Source of the DNA: Clostridia bacterium
GTDB taxonomy: Bacteria > Bacillota > Clostridia > UBA1381
Reading direction: 5' to 3'
Assembly (NCBI GenBank): GCA_017621875.1
Contig: JAGASE010000021.1
Span: forward strand, 104,996 to 168,995
Length of the DNA: 64,000 nt
Shown here: positions 9,216 through 16,259 of the stretch, piece after piece
Position numbering within the stretch: position 1 is the first letter of the stretch
Layout: the number at the start of each line of letters is the position of its first letter
Notes under the pieces: generated by a model
Told to the model about the DNA's origin: nothing
The model's database searches: none
What the model saw: only the letters and a program-made list of their open reading frames with translations
Position numbers and translations under genes: made by a program

Positions 9216-9266
9216 TGCGTCACAATTGCGTCAAAATATATTTTGATTACACAGCTGTGCTATAAT
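9216..9266 (+). promoter_or_regulatory. Promoter and possible operator of the XRE regulator gene
   Basis: An extended -10 (TGC followed by TATAAT, 9258-9266) lies 30 bp before the XRE gene. A direct repeat TGCGTCA (9216-9222 and 9227-9233, 11-bp period) sits upstream, and the palindrome ACAGCTGT (9251-9258) abuts the -10. This layout is consistent with autoregulation. Confidence 0.5.
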
Positions 9267-9296
9267 GTTCGTAATAATTAAAGGAAGGTGATTATT

Positions 9297-9602
9297 ATGA
9301 ACTATGATTTTCATAAGCGGCTAAAAGAACTTCGTATGCGAAGCGGCATCAGTCAAAAGGAACTTGCAAAGCAAATGGGAGTAACGAGAACAACAATCAA
9401 TTCATGGGAGTCGGGTATAAGTTTTCCAAACGCATATTCACTCACTATGCTGTCCGAGTATTTTTACATTACAACTGATTACTTGTTAGGCATGGACGAT
9501 TCTGAACTGCTGAACATAAGTGATTTAGATGAAAATGAAAAAAATATGATTTACGACATGGTAAAGCTTTTGACGGATATAAAGAAGAAAAATAAAAGGT
9601 GA
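9297..9602 (+). CDS. Small XRE/Cro-CI family transcriptional regulator
   Basis: A DNA-binding protein of 101 residues. The helix-turn-helix spans about residues 5-60, with the recognition segment SQKELAKQMGVTRTTINSWESG. The tail is short, acidic then lysine-rich (DIKKKNKR), and carries no recognisable ligand-binding domain. ATG 9297 is used because AAGGAAGG (9281-9288) lies 8 bases upstream; a GTG at 9288 overlaps that site. It stands alone between two promoters, with repeats upstream that could be its own operator. No prophage or mobile gene is nearby, so its targets are unknown. Confidence 0.85.
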   Translation: MNYDFHKRLKELRMRSGISQKELAKQMGVTRTTINSWESGISFPNAYSLTMLSEYFYITTDYLLGMDDSELLNISDLDENEKNMIYDMVKLLTDIKKKNKR

Positions 9603-9702
9603 TTGCGATTTGCAATTCATATGCAAGTCAATTTTCATAAAAACTGGGAAAAAATTAACCCGTATTTTTACATCAAAAAAGAAAAAAATGTTGATTTTTG
9701 GG

Positions 9703-9730
9703 TTGCATATTATCAAATTTATGATATAAT
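9703..9730 (+). promoter_or_regulatory. Sigma-A-type promoter for the Fe-S scaffold/GGGtGRT operon
   Basis: TTGCAT (9703-9708), 16-bp spacer, TATAAT (9725-9730), about 50 bp before the first gene. Confidence 0.75.
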
Positions 9731-9778
9731 TAAGATAGTGTGCTAAAAAAATAGCAAATATCGAAAGGAGAAATCTAC

Positions 9779-10471
9779 ATGAAATATTCACGCGAAGTAG
9801 AAGAGATGTGTCCACTCGCAAAGGGTGCATATCACGGTCCTGCTCCTATTCCGGAAGAGGGTAAATGGGTACAGGTTAAGGAAGTAAAAGACATTTCCGG
9901 TTTGACACACGGTATCGGCTGGTGTGCTCCACAGCAGGGTACATGTAAGCTGACACTTAACGTTAAGGAAGGTATTATTCAGGAAGCTTTGGTTGAAACT
10001 GTAGGCTGCAGCGGTATGACACATTCAGCTGCTATGGCTTCTGAAATCTTAGTTGGAAAAACACTTCTTGAAGCTTTAAACACTGACCTTGTTTGTGACG
10101 CTATCAACACAGCTATGAGAGAGCTGTTCCTGCAGATTGTATACGGAAGAACACAGACTGCTTTTTCAGAGGACGGTCTTCCAATCGGTGCAGGTCTTGA
10201 GGACTTGGGTAAGGGACTTCGTTCACAGGTTGGTACAACATATGCAACACTGGATAAGGGTCCAAGATACTTAGAGCTTGCAGAAGGCTACATAACAAAG
10301 ATTGCTGTTGATGACAACAACGAAATTATCGGTTATAAGTTCGTTCACCTCGGCAAAATGATGGAAATGATCAGAAAAGGTATGGACGCAAACGAAGCAC
10401 TCGAAAAGGCTTCAGGTCAATACGGCAGAGTTGATGATGCTGCAAAGCTTATCGACCCAAGATGCGAATAA
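9779..10471 (+). CDS. Iron-sulfur cluster assembly scaffold-like protein (partner of GGGtGRT protein)
   Basis: A 230-residue cytoplasmic protein. The central part resembles the NifU/IscU-type scaffold fold: GWCAPQQGTCKLTL, then VETVGCSGMTHSAAMASEI, where the cysteines would bind the cluster. The C-terminal region (about 150-230) is specific to this family. It lies 21 bp upstream of a GGGtGRT protein gene, an arrangement known from many anaerobes and annotated as a pair without a defined biochemical role. A good promoter and an AAAGGAG ribosome-binding site precede it. Cluster binding is inference from family resemblance. Confidence 0.8.
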   Translation: MKYSREVEEMCPLAKGAYHGPAPIPEEGKWVQVKEVKDISGLTHGIGWCAPQQGTCKLTLNVKEGIIQEALVETVGCSGMTHSAAMASEILVGKTLLEALNTDLVCDAINTAMRELFLQIVYGRTQTAFSEDGLPIGAGLEDLGKGLRSQVGTTYATLDKGPRYLELAEGYITKIAVDDNNEIIGYKFVHLGKMMEMIRKGMDANEALEKASGQYGRVDDAAKLIDPRCE

Positions 10472-10492
10472 TAAAGGGGAGGTACGAAGATT

Positions 10493-11491
10493 ATGGCATT
10501 ATTTGAAAGTTATGAAAGAAGAATTGACCAAATCAACGCAGAGCTTGCGAAGCATGGTATCTCTTCAATCGAGGAAGCAAAGAAAATCTGTGACGACAAG
10601 GGCATAGATGTATATAACATAGTTAAGGGTATTCAGCCTATCTGCTTTGAGAACGCTTGCTGGGCATACATTGTCGGTGCTGCAATCGCTATCAAGGACG
10701 GCTGCACAAAGGCTGCTGATGCGGCTGAAAAAATCGGTGTAGGTCTTCAGTCCTTCTGTATTCCGGGCTCTGTTGCGGACGACAGAAAGGTTGGTATCGG
10801 TCACGGAAACCTCGGTGCAATGCTGCTCCGAGAGGAAACAAAGTGTTTCGCATTTTTGGCAGGTCACGAGTCATTTGCGGCTGCTGAGGGTGCTATCGGT
10901 CTTGCAAGATCAGCTAACAAGGCAAGAAAAGAAGACCTTCGCGTTATCTTAAACGGTCTTGGTAAGGACGCTGCTCAGATTATTTCAAGAATTAACGGCT
11001 TTACATATGTTCAGACAAAGTTTGATTACTTCACAGGCGAGCTGACAATCGTTAAGGAAACAGCTTACTCAAACGGCGAAAGAGCAAAGGTTCGTTGTTA
11101 TGGTGCAGACGACGTTCGTGAGGGCGTTGCAATCATGCACAAGGAGGGCGTTGACGTTTCTATCACAGGTAACTCAACTAACCCGACACGTTTCCAGCAC
11201 CCGGTTGCAGGTACATACAAGAAGGAATGTATCGAACAGGGCAAGAAATACTTTTCAGTTGCATCAGGCGGCGGTACAGGACGTACACTGCATCCTGATA
11301 ACATGGCTGCAGGTCCTGCTTCCTATGGTATGACAGATACTATGGGTAGAATGCATAGTGATGCACAGTTCGCAGGTTCTTCATCAGTGCCTGCCCATGT
11401 TGAAATGATGGGCTTAATCGGTGCAGGTAACAACCCAATGGTTGGTATGACCGTTGCAGTTGCAGTTGCTATCGAGGAAGCAATGAAATAA
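10493..11491 (+). CDS. GGGtGRT protein (conserved, function unknown)
   Basis: A 332-residue protein named for its GGGTGRT motif, here at residues 259-265 (ASGGGTGRTLHPDNMAAGP). Other conserved parts are the N-terminal QPICFENACWAYIVGAAIAI and the glycine-rich C-terminus GLIGAGNNPMVGMTVAVAVA. No signal peptide or membrane segment is seen. The strong GGGGAGG ribosome-binding site and close spacing to the Fe-S scaffold gene show co-expression. Both genes use favoured, GCA/GTT-rich codons, which suggests good expression. The family has no established reaction. Confidence 0.88.
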   Translation: MALFESYERRIDQINAELAKHGISSIEEAKKICDDKGIDVYNIVKGIQPICFENACWAYIVGAAIAIKDGCTKAADAAEKIGVGLQSFCIPGSVADDRKVGIGHGNLGAMLLREETKCFAFLAGHESFAAAEGAIGLARSANKARKEDLRVILNGLGKDAAQIISRINGFTYVQTKFDYFTGELTIVKETAYSNGERAKVRCYGADDVREGVAIMHKEGVDVSITGNSTNPTRFQHPVAGTYKKECIEQGKKYFSVASGGGTGRTLHPDNMAAGPASYGMTDTMGRMHSDAQFAGSSSVPAHVEMMGLIGAGNNPMVGMTVAVAVAIEEAMK

Positions 11492-11547
11492 AAATTTGAG
11501 ATTGTTTTGCGTATTTAAGCCATTTAAAGCTGTGCTAAAAGTGATAC

Positions 11548-11564
11548 GTGTGTATAATACACAC
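11548..11564. promoter_or_regulatory. Perfect palindrome containing a TATAAT
   Basis: GTGTGTA (11548-11554), three bases, TACACAC (11558-11564). A TATAAT lies inside it, and the terminator at 11580 follows about 15 bp later. It may be an operator or part of a short transcription unit; no function can be assigned. Confidence 0.4.
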
Positions 11565-11579
11565 AGTATACAGACGTAA

Positions 11580-11630
11580 TACAAAAAGAGAAGAGGGCAT
11601 TATATAAAAATGTCCTCTTTTTGTATGCAT
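11580..11630 (+). terminator. Rho-independent terminator downstream of the GGGtGRT gene
   Basis: TACAAAAAGAG (11580-11590) pairs with CTCTTTTTGTA (about 11615-11625), with an inner stem GAGGGCATT/AATGTCCTC. The T-rich arm ends the hairpin. Confidence 0.85.
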
Positions 11631-11693
11631 TTTCGGACAGAGAGCCATGCACGCGGAGGTCATTTGCGGCATATAATAATCTGAGGTGAGCTT

Positions 11694-12377
11694 ATGTCGG
11701 AAATTATAATGCAAATACTTCAGAATGTGATGCTTCTTTTAGGGTTTGTGGGCGGTGGAAACGCATTTCCCAAGCCTCTTTCGCCAAAGGAGGAGCAGCA
11801 CTGGCTAAAGCTATGGGCGGAGGGTGACGAGAATGCGAAAAATGTACTGATAGAGCATAATCTGCGATTAGTTGCACATATCGCGAAAAAATATGCGGCG
11901 GATAACAATTTTGATGATTTGGTTTCAACCGGAACGATTGGTCTCATAAAGGGCATCAACACCTTTGACATGACCAAAACCTCCAAGCTTACGACATACA
12001 TTGCAAGGTGTATCGAGAACGAGGTTTTAATGATGCTGCGGCTTTCCAAGAAAACCGCGGGCGACATATCGCTTGAGGAATGTATCGGCACCGATAAGGA
12101 GGGCAATAATATGACCTTTTCGGACATTTTGCCCGCCGACACCGAGGACATTTCCGATATGATTGCGTTGAAAATCAATATCAAAAAGCTGTATAGTGCG
12201 ATGGGGGAGGTTTTAACTCCCGATGAAAAAAACATACTTTGCTGGCGATATGGTCTGGGCAATAAAAAGCGAAAAACGCAAAAGGAAATTTCACAAATTT
12301 TAGGAATTTCGCGTTCATATGTGTCGAGAATAGAAAAGCGTGCGATAAAAAAGCTTTCGGAAAAAATTGAGGAATAG
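11694..12377 (+). CDS. sigK: RNA polymerase sporulation sigma factor sigma-K
   Basis: Directs late mother-cell transcription during sporulation. The N-terminus has a hydrophobic pro-sequence-like stretch (about 1-25) and then NAFPKPLSPKEEQ, as in Bacillus pro-sigma-K. Region 2 contains LIEHNLRLVAHIAKKY and DLVSTGTIGLIKGI. Region 4 contains TQKEISQILGISRSYVSRIE, the -35-reading helix. The 227-residue gene is uninterrupted, so there is no skin-type element here. It lies directly upstream of gpr, another sporulation gene. The ribosome-binding site is GAGGTGA. Confidence 0.95.
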   Translation: MSEIIMQILQNVMLLLGFVGGGNAFPKPLSPKEEQHWLKLWAEGDENAKNVLIEHNLRLVAHIAKKYAADNNFDDLVSTGTIGLIKGINTFDMTKTSKLTTYIARCIENEVLMMLRLSKKTAGDISLEECIGTDKEGNNMTFSDILPADTEDISDMIALKINIKKLYSAMGEVLTPDEKNILCWRYGLGNKKRKTQKEISQILGISRSYVSRIEKRAIKKLSEKIEE

Positions 12378-12450
12378 TTTTTATACGCTTTACCGAAAAT
12401 ATACATAATGAAGTCGCAGACGTTTTAAGGTACGTCAGAAAGGATTTGAA

Positions 12451-13398
12451 ATGGAAAATATAAGAACAGACCTTGCGATTGAAGCACACGAGATGTGCAG
12501 CAAGGAAAAAGCGGAGGAAAATCATTTAGAGGGAATTGATGTTAAGGAATATGAAGAAGACGGTGTTGCCGTCACTGTTATCGAGGTAAAAAACAAGCAG
12601 GGAGAGCGGATATTGGGAAAGCCAATCGGCAAATATATAACGATTGAAGCACCGGGACTTAAATTTTCAAACGAGGTGTATGAAAAGGCATGTATTGCGG
12701 TTTCGGAGCAAATACGTGCAATCTGCGATATAACTGAAAATACGAAAACGCTTGTTGTAGGGCTGGGAAACAAGCTGATTACGCCCGATGCCCTGGGACC
12801 GCAGGTGGTTTCAAAGCTCATGGTTACAAATCATATCAAGGCACATATGAAGGATTTTCTTGATGATTCTTACAGCTCGGTATGTGCGATAGTGCCCGGA
12901 GTTTTGGGGACGACGGGCATTGAAACTACCGATATAATAAAGGGCGTTGCAGACAAAATCAAGCCGGAAATCGTAATCGCAGTGGACGCTCTTGCATCAA
13001 GGAGTATTGACAGAATATCCACAACGGTGCAGATTTCCGATACAGGAATAAATCCCGGCTCAGGCGTTGAAAACAAGCGTGAGGGAATAAATGAAGAAAG
13101 CATCGGTGCGAAGGTGATTGCAATAGGCGTGCCTACCGTTGTGGACGCGGCAACCATTGCCTCGGACAGCATTGACATGGCACTGGGCGACAGCGAGAGC
13201 CTCGGCAACTGCTTTTCAGATATTGATAAAAGAGAGATAATACACAAGGCACTTACGAAAAATGTGGGAAATATGATGGTTACACCCAAGGATATCGACC
13301 TTGTTATAGAAAGGGCGGCAAAAACCGTTGCAAACGGTATAAATCTTGCCCTGCACAGAGATTTATCCTTTGAAGATATAGAAAGTTATGTTGGATAA
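12451..13398 (+). CDS. gpr: Germination protease (GPR, spore protease)
   Basis: Degrades small acid-soluble spore proteins at germination to free DNA and supply amino acids. The 315-residue length is in the family range. The N-terminal NIRTDLAIEAHEM resembles both the autoprocessing site and the SASP cleavage site. Further family segments are VGLGNKLITPDALGP and VVDAATIASDSIDM. GPR is made as a zymogen in the forespore. It lies 73 bp after sigK with an AGAAAGGA ribosome-binding site. In Bacillus gpr is a sigma-G gene; no sigma-G promoter could be confidently placed here. Confidence 0.95.
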   Translation: MENIRTDLAIEAHEMCSKEKAEENHLEGIDVKEYEEDGVAVTVIEVKNKQGERILGKPIGKYITIEAPGLKFSNEVYEKACIAVSEQIRAICDITENTKTLVVGLGNKLITPDALGPQVVSKLMVTNHIKAHMKDFLDDSYSSVCAIVPGVLGTTGIETTDIIKGVADKIKPEIVIAVDALASRSIDRISTTVQISDTGINPGSGVENKREGINEESIGAKVIAIGVPTVVDAATIASDSIDMALGDSESLGNCFSDIDKREIIHKALTKNVGNMMVTPKDIDLVIERAAKTVANGINLALHRDLSFEDIESYVG

Positions 13399-13400
13399 TA

Positions 13401-13429
13401 TTGACATTACTCTGATTGTAGGTTAAAAT
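13401..13429 (+). promoter_or_regulatory. Sigma-A-type promoter for the M16 peptidase pair
   Basis: TTGACA (13401-13406), 17-bp spacer, TAAAAT (13424-13429), starting right after the gpr stop codon. Confidence 0.75.
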
Positions 13430-13474
13430 ATATTATATGGGTAAAGGAGTTTATAGAAAAAGGAGATTAGGAGA

Positions 13475-14737
13475 ATGTTAAAGGTTATTCCGATTAATGA
13501 CAATATTCGACTTAATTATATTCCCATGGATAAGCTTAAGACAACATCAATGGGAATGTATATTCATAGAAAACTGAAGAAGGAGGACGCCTCCAAGAAT
13601 GCAATTTTGCCACATATTTTAAAGCGTGGCTGCAAGCTCTGCTCAAGCTCGCAGGAGATTGCACGGTATCTTGAAAATTTATACGGTGCGAAATTTTCTG
13701 CAGGAATAGGCAAACGCGGCGACGACCATTTGCTTTGCTTTGAATTTGAAACTATTTCGGACAAATACGCACCTCGCGGCGAGCGTCTTGCGGCGGGAGT
13801 TGTAAAGCTGATGATGTCTATGGTATTCGGCAGCCTCGATGAATTTGACAAGGATTCCTTTGAGCAGGAAAGGGCAAATTCAATCACAAAAATTGAAAAT
13901 ATCATAAACGACAAGCGTATTTATGCAAACTACCGCTGTCAGGAGGAAATGGCCAGGGGCGACAGCTTTGAAATTCCAAGGCTTGGATATGTTGAGGATA
14001 TGAAAGCACTCACACGCGAGGAGGTTTATGCATACTACAAGGAAATCATTGTAAATTCGCCGATTGACATATATGTATGCGGAGATGCAAATATCAGAGA
14101 ACTTGAAGCTGAAATAAGAAAAGGTATAGAGGGTTTTGAGTTTAAAAAAGCCGAAATGCCGTCCTGCACAATACTTCGCCGTAATTCGCAGGTGAAAAAT
14201 ATAACGGAAAAATTAAATGTTACCCAGGGAAAGCTTTCAATGGGATTTTTGACCGACATGAAGCCTACCGACGAGAATTATTTTGCACTTTTGGTGGCAA
14301 ATGCGATTTTTGGCGGCGGTGCACAGAGCAAGCTGTTCAATAATGTGCGAGAAAAGCTTAGTCTTGCTTATTATGCAGGCTCGATTCTGGATAAATTTAA
14401 GGGAATTATGATGGTAAACGCGGGTATTGAGTTTGATAATTTTGAAAAGGCGTATAACGAAATCATGGCACAGCTTGATGAAATGAAAAAGGGTAATATT
14501 ACTGACCTTGAGCTGGAGGCGAGTAAGGGCTTTTTGATAAACAGCCTGACCTCCTATTATGACGACCAGCACAGCATGATTTCCTTCTATCTGAACGAAA
14601 AAATCGGACAAACCTTTGCCGATATTGACCAGTGCATAGAGCGGATTAAGCTGGTAACCAAGGCAGATGCCGTAGATGCAATGAGCGACGTGAAGCTTGA
14701 TACCGTCTATTTTCTTACGGGAAGGGAGGAACAGTAA
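13475..14737 (+). CDS. M16 peptidase-family protein without zinc motif (YmfF-like)
   Basis: A 420-residue member of the pitrilysin/processing-peptidase superfamily. The fold is recognisable, for example NAIFGGGAQSKLFNNVREKLSLAYYAGS in the second half (about 275-305). The position of the HxxEH motif carries no His/Glu set, so it is probably the non-catalytic partner of the next gene. M16 enzymes often work as active/inactive pairs. In Bacillus the paired ymfF and ymfH genes are linked to EF-P modification. That role is transferred by resemblance and is not proven here. It overlaps the next gene by one base. Confidence 0.85.
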   Translation: MLKVIPINDNIRLNYIPMDKLKTTSMGMYIHRKLKKEDASKNAILPHILKRGCKLCSSSQEIARYLENLYGAKFSAGIGKRGDDHLLCFEFETISDKYAPRGERLAAGVVKLMMSMVFGSLDEFDKDSFEQERANSITKIENIINDKRIYANYRCQEEMARGDSFEIPRLGYVEDMKALTREEVYAYYKEIIVNSPIDIYVCGDANIRELEAEIRKGIEGFEFKKAEMPSCTILRRNSQVKNITEKLNVTQGKLSMGFLTDMKPTDENYFALLVANAIFGGGAQSKLFNNVREKLSLAYYAGSILDKFKGIMMVNAGIEFDNFEKAYNEIMAQLDEMKKGNITDLELEASKGFLINSLTSYYDDQHSMISFYLNEKIGQTFADIDQCIERIKLVTKADAVDAMSDVKLDTVYFLTGREEQ

Positions 14738-16020
14738 TGGAGAGGATATATGATAAGCTGACCGGCGAAAGCGTATATTATAAAAAGCATGAAAGCGGTC
14801 TTAATATTTATATAATGCCGAGAGCCGGCTATAACTCAAGCTATGCAATTTTCGGCACAAAATACGGCTCGGTGGACTCGGAATTTATTGTTCCCGGAGA
14901 AGCAGAGGCTACAAAGGTGCCGGACGGAATTGCACACTATCTTGAACATAAAATGTTCGACCAGCCGGACGGAAGCAATGTGTTCGACAGATTTTCAAAG
15001 TTCGGCGGCGAGGCAAATGCTTTCACAAGCTTCAATATGACTGCATATCTGTTCTCTGCAACGAGACATTTTTATGAAAATCTCGAAACGCTTTTGGACT
15101 ATGTCCAGTCTCCGTATTTTACCAAGGAGAGCGTGGAAAAGGAGCAGGGAATTATCGGTCAGGAGATAAGAATGTACGACGATAATGCACCATGGCGGCT
15201 GTTCTTTAATTTCCTGGGACTTTTGTATAACAACAATCCCGTAAAGCTCGATATTGCAGGAACAGTTGAAAGCATCGCCGAGATTGACGAAAAGCTGCTT
15301 TATAAATGCTATAATACCTTCTATAATTTGTCTAATATGACCTTGTTTGTAACAGGCGACCTTAATGTGGAGAAAACTCTGCGTATTATTGAGCGGAACA
15401 TAAAGAATAATGAGCCTTTTACCGAGGAGATAAAGAGAATTTATCCCGAAGAGCCCAAGCAGGTTGCGGGAAAATATAAGGAGCAGAGGATAAGCGTGGC
15501 AACTCCGATGTTTATGATGGGCTGGAAGGATAACGACGTTGGGTATTCGGGAAAGCCGCTGCTAAAAAAATCAATCGAAATGGAGATTTTGGTCGAGATG
15601 CTGTTCGGCAAAAGCTCAAAGCTGTATAACGAGCTTTATGACGAGGGACTTATAAATCAGAATTTCTCATTTGAGTATTCGCCGCAGATTGACTACGGCT
15701 ACACCGCAATTGACGGAGAAAGCAAAAATCCCGAGGCGGTATATGAAAAAATTACAAAATATGTTGACGGCTTGAGAGAAAGCGGTCTTTGTGAGGACGA
15801 TTTTAAGCGTATAAAGAAAATTATCTGGGGAGACTTTATCCGTTCGTACAATGATATTGAAGGGTATGCACACAGCTTTTTGTCTATGTCATTTTTGGAT
15901 ATAAGCTACTTCGATTATTTTGACGAATACAAAAAAATCACCTTTGAGGACGTAAAAAAACGTTTTCTTCAGCAGTTTGACAATGAGTATTGCGTATTAT
16001 CGGTAATCAAACCTGAGTGA
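14737..16020 (+). CDS. M16 zinc metallopeptidase (YmfH-like), catalytic partner
   Basis: A 427-residue peptidase with the inverted zinc motif H67-Y-L-E70-H71 and the third ligand region at E143 (GQEIRMYDD). The surrounding FSKFGGEANAFTSFNMTAY is typical of M16B. No signal peptide is present, so it is cytoplasmic. It is translationally coupled to the inactive paralogue at 13475 through a TAATG overlap, which implies a heteromeric enzyme. A terminator follows at 16025. Natural substrate is unknown; a link to EF-P modification is suggested only by similarity to Bacillus YmfF/YmfH. Confidence 0.9.
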   Translation: MERIYDKLTGESVYYKKHESGLNIYIMPRAGYNSSYAIFGTKYGSVDSEFIVPGEAEATKVPDGIAHYLEHKMFDQPDGSNVFDRFSKFGGEANAFTSFNMTAYLFSATRHFYENLETLLDYVQSPYFTKESVEKEQGIIGQEIRMYDDNAPWRLFFNFLGLLYNNNPVKLDIAGTVESIAEIDEKLLYKCYNTFYNLSNMTLFVTGDLNVEKTLRIIERNIKNNEPFTEEIKRIYPEEPKQVAGKYKEQRISVATPMFMMGWKDNDVGYSGKPLLKKSIEMEILVEMLFGKSSKLYNELYDEGLINQNFSFEYSPQIDYGYTAIDGESKNPEAVYEKITKYVDGLRESGLCEDDFKRIKKIIWGDFIRSYNDIEGYAHSFLSMSFLDISYFDYFDEYKKITFEDVKKRFLQQFDNEYCVLSVIKPE

Positions 16021-16024
16021 GTAG

Positions 16025-16049
16025 AAAGGGCAGAGTAATGCCCTTTTTT
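16025..16049 (+). terminator. Rho-independent terminator after the M16 pair
   Basis: AAAGGGCA (16025-16032), 6-nt loop, TGCCCTTT (16039-16046), then TTT. Confidence 0.88.
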
Positions 16050-16153
16050 GCTTGATAAAAATGCTTTGAATGACTTATTAAAACAATTTTTTTACAAAAA
16101 GTTTATCGAATTTATGTAAAAATGGGAACAATTAATGTAAAATTTTGCACAAG

Positions 16154-16195
16154 TTCAACAAATTGTTGAAAGCTTGACTTTTGTTTTGATATAAT
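16154..16195 (+). promoter_or_regulatory. Promoter overlapped by a 17-bp palindrome, upstream of the secreted CBM-like protein
   Basis: TTGAAA (16166-16171), 18-bp spacer, TATAAT (16190-16195). The perfect palindrome TTCAACAAATTGTTGAA (16154-16170) covers most of the -35 and looks like a dimeric repressor site. A weaker TTGACT at 16174 is too close to the -10 to serve. Confidence 0.6.
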
Positions 16196-16259
16196 GTTGA
16201 TGTCTTAAGCTGATATTACGAAGTCGGCTTAAAAGTACAAAGAAAAGGAGAGAAACATT

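Noticed and set aside
11694..12377. Possible skin-type interruption of sigK.
   Set aside because: The gene reads through as one intact 227-residue frame with all regions in order.
11720..12406. Long reverse open frame opposite sigK.
   Set aside because: It is the complement of a well-supported gene and has no start signal or homology pattern of its own.
16174..16195. TTGACT and TATAAT before 16260 as the main promoter.
   Set aside because: The spacer is 10 bp. TTGAAA at 16166 gives an 18-bp spacer and is preferred.
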